Part shown: positions 26,401-38,400 of the stretch, one piece after another
Layout: every line of letters begins with the position of its first letter
Numbering within the stretch: position 1 is the first letter of the stretch
Assembly (NCBI GenBank): GCA_020466095.1
Contig: CM035808.1
Coordinates: forward strand, 35,236,002-35,300,001
Source of the DNA: Chlorops oryzae
Lineage: Eukaryota; Arthropoda; Insecta; Diptera; Chloropidae
Length of the DNA: 64,000 nt
Direction: 5' to 3'
Notes under the pieces: generated by a model
The model's input: only the letters and a program-made list of their open reading frames with translations
What the model was told of the DNA's origin: nothing
Databases searched by the model: none
Translations under genes and position numbers: made by a program

Positions 26401-29400
26401 GAATATTTATTTGAAATTGAAGAGTATGCAATTTAAATTTATACCGGACAATCTAGTGTAAAATGCGGTTTTATAGACGAGTGTAGCTTTCAGTCCAATT
26501 TGAAATGTGTTCAGAAACTATAAGCTTCAAGTGGAGAATTTATTGAGCCATGTCTATGGTTCTCCCATTTCGATGGTCTGCCATAGACGGTCGGACGGAT
26601 CGAAGACAATTTGTGCTTTTTCAAATGCTTTCTAATATAGTTTTCTTATAGAAGTCCGTCTACATTAAATTCTTAATGTCTGTTTTAAAGACGCATAACT
26701 ATGTACAATACTTAAGGGTGATATAAAAAAATTCTGCATGGATATCGAAGGAACTCAAAATTTAAGTCAAAAGTTAGACAATGAGTGTTATATGTAGCAC
26801 AACTTAGGGAGCACCTCCAGGTCAAGATTCATTTAAAAATGGCTTTTATGTTCCCTAAAAATAGATTTTTAAATATTTTTTTAATGAAATTTGAGACTTC
26901 CGATCTTATGACTCATTTTGGGTAATTCTATGTGAGTCCTTAAGTCCCTCGGTAATGGAACGACGAGAGGCTTTTGACAGCAAATTTATGTTCATCACAT
27001 GGACGATTTCGAAAGAAGCTAGCTTCGTAGTAAGACGCTGGCGTCATAGAAAAAATCGTTTTGATTTTGCTTACGAAATCGGCTAGTTTGCATGACGTCG
27101 CATAGTGTCGAGTCTCCATACATCCTGTGGCCAAAAATAGAAGGAGTTGCGCTAGAGCAATGAATTTTGGCATGTGCATTTATTTTGTTAAAATTAAGAA
27201 TTTTTGAAAAAATTTTGAAAATCGAACTTCCTCACCCCCCACCACCCATGTAAAGGGGGACCCGAATTTCGCAATTTGGAGCCTACCGACTAGAAATTCG
27301 GAATAAAGATTACGATTGTCCCTCAAAGTTGGAAAAAATTAATTTCATAACTCTGCCAAGCCTACTCAAAGTTGGAAAATAGAGCAATTTTTGAATATTA
27401 TTTATTTGAAAAATTTAAATGTGTGGATATTTAACACGATACGATTTTCAAAATTTTTCTGATTTTCAATATATTTTACTAAACCACACAATGCGCTTAA
27501 AACATTTATGCTTTTATAATCTCCAGCCCTTTCAATTAGTAACATTTCAAGATCAAGTGATCAGATCAAGTGAAAAATGATAGAGATATTTGAACCTTAA
27601 CAAATCTTAAGCGTTGAATTTTAATATGAATTGTACACCCAAGGTATGCATGTCAATATTTAAGGCTAAACTTTCCTCAAAGTTTTAAGTATTTTCTTGT
27701 GACATTTTGTTCGAACTATGATGCATGATTAATATAATTTCGATATATATTTCTGATATCGTGGTTCTGCGGCCATATTTGAAAGAAAAGAAACGATTTT
27801 CAATATCGAAATGTTTCGATGCATACTTTTGGGGGACTCAATTTGAAGAGACTTCATACCAAACTTCGAAGGCAATTCAGCAACCCCAATTATATTGAAT
27901 ATTTAAGCTAATAGGACTATCTTCCTAAGAGTTCTGCAAAAAAAAATCTTTTCGAAAATACCACTTTTAATTTTTACCATTTTTCGCAGCACTTGCGACA
28001 CTGTGCGTCGTAACGTTTGCGCGCGAGCATACTACAAACATACACGTCGCTGTAGTGAGCTTTTTAGTTCAATGGCGGAGGTACTTTAGTCTCAAAAGGA
28101 AATAAATAAGTTCCTGTTACGAGAATATGACAATTCTGGCATAAGCTTTAGATGCTCAATCAGTTTATGTCTCAAGCCCAGGACATTGATGCATTTAAAT
28201 TCCACTAATGGGAAAGGACTTTTCCTCCAATAAGTTGAGGAAAGCTTTGTCATTAAAAATATCTATTTTCTTTCAAATCGAATCACGAAGAAAAAACGGA
28301 AATTTAAAAGACTATCTGAACGACGCCTTTGAGCATGAATTCAATTTGTTCGCTTTTCTTGAGCGTTTTTGTAAAATTTCCTGAAAATTACACTCAAAGG
28401 AAAAGGTGGATCAAACCTGTTCTGAACTTTAACCAAGCCAGAGTCCTCGGTTTATCTTAGTAAAGGAAAACAAAGAAATCGAAATACCTTTCACAAAATA
28501 ACATCAAGTAGACTAAACATTCATAATTGAGTTTTAAAAAAAATTTAGCAAATGGACTTTTATTTAAAATGTTCCTCAAAGTCCTATGATAAAATTGTGA
28601 TTATGGTCTTTGTTCTTTGCTTTGCTTGAATAGGCTTCAATCCTAGAAAAAAGAATATTTAAATAAATTCACTTGAATAGTTCAAGAGCGTCCTTAAGCT
28701 TATTGTCGGACTTAATAGACCTATTATTTTGTCCACTTTAAAAACTATTTTCATCGATTTCAGCGATTCAGTTAAAATTGATATTCAAACAGTAAAAAAC
28801 AAAAAACCTCCAAAGTTGTGAATTTATGCGAAATCGAACAAATGACAATATTCACAAAATATTGAATGAAAAAAAAAAAAAAATTTCATTGCTTTTAAAA
28901 ATTTCATTGATGGAAAACGGTATTGTTTTTTAAATTGTGAATAATTATTTTTAAAAAACGGTGTTTCGATTTTGGTTTATTTTAAATTTTGAAAAATTTT
29001 TTATTGTTGGAATTGAGATGCAGACGGCATTGTTATTGTTATTGTTGTACAGATCTAAGGACGATATAAATGCTTCACTTTAAATTGAAATGAAAACAAA
29101 TTTATTAAAAGCTTTGTCACTATTAAATCATATTTAAATATTTAATTTGCGATTGCAAACAATGTTGAGCATTTCAATGGGAATGAAAATTGAAAATGAA
29201 ACACTATGAATTTCAAATTTATTTAATTTGATTATTAGAAGCAGATATTCCTTGTTTTTGCTGCATTAATTTGACTTATTAAAGGCTTCAATGGAATGTC
29301 ACACACATACGCACAAATTCAATTACTTTTTTGATTTTCACAATTTGGCATGGATTTCCCGTCTGTCCAAGTGTTGAACAGCGGGCCAGGAGCTTGGAAT

Positions 29401-32400
29401 GATATTTTAAGTAATTTATTTTAGAATAAAAAGAATTAAAATTATATAGAGCTAGAAACACGACCGTAAGCCATCTGCTTTGGAAATACTATCTTGAGTG
29501 CTTAGACAAATCCTTGCTGGCATATGGCCGACGTTCATAAGCACTTGCAGAGCATACGTGGTGCTTTATTGAAAAGAAACAACATTCACCATAAACATGC
29601 ACAGCATGCTCTCGGGGTGTATGTGAATGCGTGTCTGTGTGTGTGTATGTTTGTGGTAAAAGCACTCAACGTAATATCACACGCGTCCATGGGCAAACGA
29701 ATTCTCGTGACCAAAGACACAAATTATGCCCACAACACACAACAGGATCGCCCACGAGCCTCTACCCCCAAATGGCCAAATGGCCAAGCGACCGAGCGAC
29801 CGAGCTACCGAGCGACTGAGCGGCTGGATGAACGAATGAATGAATGAATGAAGATTTTTCATTTAAGGAATACAAATAATTTATTTACGACGTCGATGTC
29901 GACAACGACAGCAATTGACACAGACCGAGCGATAAGCACAACGACTACGCATGAAATATGTATGCAAGGGACATTGCTCCAGTTGGTACTGCGACAAAAT
30001 CCTGCACTAGTAATCGGGGAAAAAATTTTTTTAAATAAAGGAAAAAAAGGCAAACACAAAAGAGGCACTCCTGCTGTAGCGATTGCGCAATTTTTCGGCT
30101 CTAATGAACATTCTGGAATTTAAAAGTTTTGTCTAAAAAAAAAAATAAAAGGAAAAATCATAGCGAGGGAAATATACTACAGAAATTTTCTTTTATTTTT
30201 GCTTAAATCCCAATCGACAGAGATGAAACTAATGGACGTCAGGGCTTAAGCCATTTTATCAACCGGGAGAGCTTTTACAAGATTGCACCGCTCAACTTTG
30301 GCATTGATGGAACGCCTGGAAAATGTGTTTGCATCGAATTTAGTTTGAAAATTCGAAATTAAAATCGAATAATAAATTGAGATGATTTCTTTTTCCGGGA
30401 GATTTCGAAGAGAAAGCTTCGAACTTTTTCAAAATTGAAAAAAATTTCTTCTTGAAAGGAAGTTGAAATTAGAGCCAATGCCAAAAAAGCCTCCCTCCTT
30501 TTAATGAATGCGCGAAAGCTTTGAATTCGTTTGAACATTCAGTATCCAAGGTTTCAATCATTGAGATAAATTCTTCATTTCACTTGACATTTGCTCCAGA
30601 AAATTCTAATTGCGATATATTAGCTAAGAACAAAGGAAATTGTAATAATCTACATACAAAGATTAATCACGCACACACACACAAACACTCACACACACGC
30701 ACTTGATACCAATTTAATCTGAAGACATTAATTTAATATAGCTGGATGTATGTTGAATTCTTATCTAGTTACATCAAAGGCGAAAAGTTTAATTAGGGGG
30801 GCAAAAAAGCATTTCCGTCTCTCTTGAAAAATGGTTTGAGCGCTGCGACAATAGAGTCCTTCAGTCCCTGGGAGAAATAATTGAGAAACATCAAACCGAG
30901 TCATAGATTTTGTCTATGGATGCTAAGGTTAAGGTCATACACTGAAAGGAAAAGTTGAATTTTAATATATCCTTAAAAAAAGAAAAAAATCCAACATTTT
31001 TCTGCAAAAGTATGAGATTTCAAAGCCAAATTATGGCTCTAATTAAAGTCAGGCATTGTTGGACTAAGTTAAGAACTAAAATAAAATAAAAAACGAAATG
31101 GAAAAACTTCGAAGAATTGAGACAACAAAAGTCAGCCTTAGTTCAGGTGAGTTTTCTTCTTCTCTTGCCTTTATCATGGTACACATGAGTTCCGCTTCCG
31201 GTTAAAGGTGAAGAATACAAATATTTTGCTAATCTTTCATGAACTCTCGTTTCTTCATTGCTTTATTTTCTTGAGTCAAAAGTTTGACGCTGCACGATTC
31301 GCCAACGCTAAGTTACTTTTCATTTATTTGAATTAAAAAAAAAAAAATAATAAATTGTATCAAAACAAGGAAGAAAGCTTAGGTCGGTCAAACCCGAAAG
31401 GACTGGCACACCTTGTGTTCGGAACTTGAAGCTTTTTCATGCAGAATCGAGAAAAAATCTACAGTTTTGGGCGTGGCAGTAGGCATACGTAGCTCAAGTC
31501 CTTCACTAGGCTACCAAATATCAATAAAAAGTGGTGAGTGGCTCTGGGGTTACATATAAGTATTTTCTTCAGTAAAAATTTATTTAGGTTGTGGGCGTGG
31601 CAGTGGGTGAATCTTCCTATATTCTCCAATCATGCATACGTAGCAAAATTCCACTTAATTGGATTGGAAAGGCAGAGAGGCCTAAATCGATCCAACTTTC
31701 GATACTGATCTAGATTTTGATCCTTAAAGGCAATTAAGACGTATACGCTCAAAATCAAATATTACAGCAGAATGGTTTTTGTAAAAATGTTTTCATCGAG
31801 TCTAGGTATAACGGAGAAATTGTTTTAGCTGTAAAACCATAGTGGACAATTTTATAGCGATGGAATTTTGTGAGATGATGCAAATAACCGTGACCAAAAA
31901 CTTCGATAAAAAGAAACAATGTCCCTTACGTATTTTTCGCCATCAAGCAATCATATTTATATGTCTTTATCTGCGGAGTTTGGTTCTAGTCGTTACAAGA
32001 TCCTCACAAAACTAATATACTCTGCTGAAGTTGGGTACAAAAAGTTCACAAACGAAAACAATGCCCGCAAATCTGTATTAAAAAGGCATTTTCATTCCTT
32101 TGAAGCATCTGGCAAGTAATTCCCTTCTTTGTCTTCATTTCGACTTGAGCTTTTTAATAGTGAATAGAAAGGATGAAATAACCCTGCAAACATTCTGAGT
32201 CCAAAAAGAATCATTTGTGACTCCTAATTCGAGTCGGAGCGCTTGTAATGAACTCTTTTGAGAGTCTTAAAGAGGGTGTTTCCCTTCTTGCGAAGTTCGT
32301 CTAATAAGAGTCTGAAGTCATATACGAAAGGAGAGAATATTTGAGTCTCCTTCCGCACTCATATCTGACTCTAACTTCCGCTCAAATCAGAGCCATATAT

Positions 32401-35400
32401 GACTCCTTCCGCGTCCATATTTATCTTTTAATTGAAAGAAAAATGACTGATTCTTTATGGGTCATAGTCTTTCAACTCGAGTTATGAGCTTCAATTTACG
32501 AATATATTCTTTTAGTATTCATGTCGCTTTAACTCAATCAATATTTTCCAAAAATATTCATAAAAAATTAATAATCCTGGATTAAAACACTCCTGAAGAC
32601 TGTCATTTGAAAGTTTAAACCTTCAAAAAGTTTAAATTGGGTTAAAGACTGTGAGCCTAAATGATTCTGTGTTGTGTGAAAGCTCGCAAAATTTACCTTA
32701 TGACCGTCTACTCGCGATTTCATGCAATCCACCAGACCTTTATCCATACTAAACATGCTTAATTGTAGTTGTATTTGCATTTGTTGTCATTATTTGGCAT
32801 TTGACATTATGTGTGTGTTGTACTTGGAATTACCATTTTGGCTGATTATTTATAATGAGATTTCGGATTTGACGCTTTTATATGCAGAAGTGGCAATACG
32901 AAACGATGGCCTGAGATTAAACCATGCTTTAGGTGTATCTATTTGGACGTGTTGATGCGCATTTCTGTTTAAGTATATGTCAATTTAATGTGTCACTCTG
33001 TGTGTGTGCACGCGTATTCGTGTGTATGTGTGACCAACATCAATATATTTGCCGCTTCATTTGAATTTCAGAAAACCAATTGCGGCCAAAACGCCAAATA
33101 TTAAATCAATCAAGCCAGCAAGCAATTCAAATTCAAATGCACCAAAGAGTAAATTTGCACTGGATTCGCGCGAGCACAGGCACGCACACTGACACACATA
33201 CAGCACTCAATCGTGCACATAAGGATGTCGCTGATCAAAAACGAAGCATGCATTTAAAGGCTCAAGGGGAAATTGAAATTAAACTGATTTTGATTGAAGT
33301 TGAATTGAATTGAATAGAGAGAACGATAGAAAGAGGGAGAGAGAGAGAGAGAGAGAGCTTGAGAGGAGGAATATGATTTCCTTTGATCAGAATTCGGAAT
33401 ACAGGTACACTACGTCAATGATTTTAACTTCGATTATTTTCTCGTATTTTTCATTTGATTCAAGTTTTTCTTTCTGTTTGCCGCATTTGTCTCAGCTAGT
33501 TTCAATCATCGTAAGAAAAATTGATTGCAATTCCTTGCGACCTCGAATTTCGTATTTCTCTTTTCATATATTTTTTGTGGTTCTTTTTTTTGTTTTTTTT
33601 TTCGCCAAGCACAAGCGCACAAAACGCAATCGTGGATTCCAATATGAAATCAGTTGAAGTGCTTCGTTGGTTTTTTTCTAACGTTTTCCATTTTTCCTTT
33701 TTTTTGATTTTCTTTAGTTTTTTCTTTTATCTTTTTGGCTTTCGCTTTCGGCCTTGATGAGAATCTCGCAAACAATTCGTAGAGCCAAGAACTAAAACTA
33801 TGTATATCCTAGTTCGTTTGCGTCCTTGCACTGAATTTCTTCTCCAATTGCCGATAAACGATTTTCTGCGCCACTGGAACATTTTGCGTTGCGTATACGA
33901 CATGCTGGCCCATTTCTGTGGAGACGCCACGCGGTTGGGTGTTTAATGTTACGACTGTTCCGTACCCGAATCGCAGTAATTTTAAACCACAGCAAGTGAA
34001 GCCAGCATATACGGTAAAGTGTCCGTTGTAGGTACATATATCCATCGTTATCGCTACCGTCATTTTGACTGCGACTCTACGACTCTACGCTCTAAGCGGT
34101 AATTTAGAACAGTCTGTGCATCTATCTTCTTTGTTTTTGCGTTTCTGCTTGTGTCCGGAAAGTTCGTTATGGTCATATTTTTTTGGTATGAAAAATTTGA
34201 AAAGTCCTTTCGAGATGTATGTTTTTCTTATGACTCGTTCGGACAGAAGACGGAACGGAAGGGAAAGTGCTCTTGCAGGAAATCTTATCTTGGTTGAAAA
34301 TGGACCGACGAAGCAAAAGTAATATATATACCTATATTAATAGTTTTTCCATTAATAATTGCCCTGTAATATTCTTTTCGTAACTCCTGATTGCTGATTG
34401 TTCATTCACAAAAAAAAAAAAAAAGCGGGCCATTGAAATCACCTTTAATATTTTATAAATTTTCTTTCATTTTAAAATGCATAAATTGCAAGAAAAACGT
34501 ACGAAAAGCCTGCTTTTATTACCCTACATCCGCGCCTTTCAACACAAAACTTTACATTTTCTCTTCACTTTGAATGGCAGAGAAGCGTTTAACCGAAAAA
34601 TTAAAATGCATTAAATTGAAAAGAAAACCCCGGAAACCGGAAACCGTAAACGCAAAACCTACAATCTTACAGCAATAACGATTTTCTCGATGCTCCAAAG
34701 GACTCGTACCGCAAACCGCAGTGGAAGGAAAACAAGAATGAAGGCATTGAAGCAAACAATCAATGAGGACACAATAATATGAAGGTACGTATTAACGAAG
34801 TCAAGTTATGCGTTCTTTAAAATAAAAAGAAAATTTAATTATTTCTTTAGAGGATGCAAACAGAAAGCCGGTTCAACGTTTAATCAGCAATGAGCAATAA
34901 AATTGAATGTTATGTTTCCAGGAATTCTGGATCGCTTAAAAAATTTCGAGCTTCTTAAGAAGCTTGGGAATTCCCAAGACATTCTTTTCCTTTTTATTTT
35001 TTTTAAATAAATAAATTGCTAAAACAGCATTTTTTCCAAGGACAAGGAAATGCAGTTTTCTTATAGACTTTGGTCTTCCAAACGCGACAAAAATATTTTA
35101 AGGATTTTGAATGGAAGCTTTTTTTTATTTTGAATTTTGAAAAAAAAGAATTTGTTTTAAAGAGGTTTCTAGATGTTTTTGAGGAAAGCCTGATTGATAA
35201 TTCATCATCCGGACTCTATCCAAAAATTTTTCAAATTTTTTTCTTTTTCATTTCAGACAATCCTTGTAGTTTGAACTTCTTTTTAAAGGAATTGCTAACC
35301 TTTTAACTGATTTCATATTATTCATTTGGAAAAACAAGAAAACTCCATTACGTTCTTCTGTTTTATGGAGAGAAATAATCTTTTTTTTAAAGGATAAAAT

Positions 35401-38400
35401 TGAAGCCTCAAGGTGGTCAATGAGGAAAAGAAAGCATCTAAAATGTAGTAGACCAACAAGTGTTTGGTGTTGAGTGGTGTTGAATATTTTATGGCCATTT
35501 TTTCAATGCTGACAAAAATGGTTTTTAAATTTTCATGATTTTCCAAGGATAATGAATTAGAAGCTTTTTCAAAAGCAAATCCATTATGTAACCTCTGTGT
35601 CGAGGGTATATTGCGTTTGTGTGTAACAACCAGAACCAGTCGAGATAGGCCATAAAAAATAAATATAAATTTGATAGAGCGTCACCAGGAGATTCGATTT
35701 ATCCATGTCCGTCTGTCTGTCTGTCTGTATACAGTTTTCTGTTTTCGAAATATTTGAATGAAATTTAGAATTTGAGTGTATAAACTAGCCTACGTTTAGA
35801 ATTCAAAAAATTTCTAAAAGTGGGCGTGGCCAAGCGGCGGTTTGCATAAAAAAATTTAACAAAGTCGTGTATGTGTTTCAAATTGAAACCTTAACTAATA
35901 AAACATCAATATTATATTTTTGAATTTCGATGGCCGAAATATAGAGTTTTTGCATTCAAAATCCCAATGTACGTTGTTCTTATAGCTCTGATAAAGTCTT
36001 CTCGTAAACGCAAAAAAACCCTTAACAAAAAAATTGGGCTTTAGAAAAAAGGAACCAGAAAATCCTTTTTTCGACAAACACAGCACTCACTAAAAGCTTC
36101 CCATATGCGATCCTTAATAAGACCACAATTAAAGTGACAGTGAATAATCGGACAAAAATTTTCTTTAGACTTCTCAATGGAATCACGAATTTCTAAGAAG
36201 GAAGCCCAACAGAATCTCCTGCTCGCAGATTTAATATGGGATGCAAAAAAAAAAGGACATCGATTGCCTTAATACGAATGAAAAGGCATTTAAAATGTGT
36301 GGATTTTTGGCTGCCGGGTTCGAAATTCAATTTCGTTTTTATTAAATTAAAATGCTATGCATTAAAAAAGCTTCTCGAATATTCCCCCAACACAAATAAT
36401 TCCGCTTAATCTGACATGTTTAAATTTCATAAAATTCAATTCGACCGCTTCGCTTTGTGTGCCTCTCGCTCTCTAATGAGATTTGTTGGCAGCCTTTAAG
36501 GCTTTGCGGTTTTATTTTTATATTTTTTTATAACCTCTTTAAGAGCTTATGAACGTTAGCATCCAATGTACATACGTATTTTGCTACGGTCTGCAGTATT
36601 GCTGCAAATACTTTCGATCGATACAAATTGCCTTCTTCGTTGGAATTGTTTGCGTGCGGTTTTATTGCTGTTCTTTTTTTTTAAATATATTTTTTTTCTT
36701 TTTGTAAGCTCTTTTGAGAGGAATTTGCTTTTAAATTTAATCTGTAAATTGTGTGGCGAGGAATAACGCTACTTTTATCTTTCGCAGGCATCTTTTAAGC
36801 CATATTTAGGATTTCTATTGTCTCGCATAAACGCATTTCGGTTGAGTGCCAATTTTTTATTAACATAAAAATGAGAAGAGAAAATACGACTGCGGATATT
36901 TATAAACATGAAAGGAAGTCCGCCTGCCTGCCTGCACTCTAGGTTTCTTGTTAAAACAGGAAAGAAAAAAAATTAAGATGCTTTACTAGATTGTGCTCAA
37001 AAGTAAATATTGTATATTCCAAGAAATCCTTTAATATTTATTTTCAAGAATTATGTAACGCTCTTTCCATAGTGATCGCGATCTTTTCCCATTTTAATGA
37101 CAGTAATATTTTAAACAATTTTCTCCTCTTTTTACAACTTCAGCTTACGTGTGCCTATTTGGAGAGCCATCCAGGAGGATAAGGAATTGAATTTATGTAC
37201 AGTAACGACGCAGTCAGTTGAAAAATTTAGAACATTTTCTTTTGGTTGTTTTAGCAAAGCTCCTTATAACTTGAAATTCTTTCGCTATACGATATGGGTT
37301 TCACCCGATTTGGTGTAAGGGGCTATCTCCAATTCTGTCAGAAATGAAACAGAAATAAAAAACTTCATATAAAAACACTTCAGAAAATTTCTGATTCATT
37401 TTTGAAGCGCTAAAGCTAAGATCAGACTATTTGGTAAAATGCCAAATATTTGGTATTTTTCAATGTCAAATATTAGCAAATAGTGTGATATCCAAATATA
37501 TTTGGTTGTATTTGGTGTTTGGTCGCGTTTGGTTCATATTTGAGCAAAGAAAAATACACCAAATATTTGGAGTTTTACCAAATAGTGTAATAGCGTACGT
37601 TCTGATCGCACTAAATATTTTGAGACTGTTTGATTGTGTTTGGTTATTTGGTCTGTAATTTTTCCTGCATAGCAAATACAGTCAAATAATTTTGATAGTT
37701 CGCCTGCTATTCATTTAATTTAATTGAGAATTGTTTGTAAAATGGATAATAGCGATTTAAGCGAGGAATTTTGTGATGTTGCTTTACCGAAAAAAAAGGG
37801 TAGAGGTGCAAAACCATCGACAAAGAAAGTGTTGGCTGAATGGAGCGACGACGGCATTTTAAAGCTTATATCATGTGTTGAGGAACGTGAATGCTTATGG
37901 AATGTTCAATTAAAAGAATAAAATTTGATCAAGACCACCATTCGCGAAATTTGCAAAAATTTGATTTTCACTATTTTGAATTGAGTATTTCGCAGCTAAA
38001 CAAAATGTCCTCTAAGGGTTAAAATTTGATCAAGACCACCATTCGCGAAATTTGCAAAAATTTGATTTTCACTATTTTGAATTGAGTATTTCGCAGCTAA
38101 GCAAAATGTCCTCTAAGGGTTAAAACTTGATCAAGACCACCATCCGCGAAATTCGCGAAAATCTGATTTTCACTATTTTGAATTGAGTATTTCGCAGCTA
38201 AACAAAATGTCCTCTAAGGGTTAAAACTTGATCAAGACCACCATCCGCGAAATTCGCGAAAATCTGATTTTCACTATTTTGAATTGAGTATTTCGCAGCT
38301 ACACAAAATGTCCTCTAACAGTTAAAATTTGACCATGACCATCATTCGCAAAAAATTTGTACTTAAATATAATTTCGAATTTGTGAAGCTAAATCGAAGC

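Noticed and set aside
36295..36335. GGGTTCGAAATTC as a Pol III B box
   Set aside because: No surrounding tRNA-like structure in either duplication copy.
36566..36766. 66-codon frame identical in both duplication copies (also 40401-40601)
   Set aside because: Identity is explained by the young duplication; poly-Phe from a T run, no domain.
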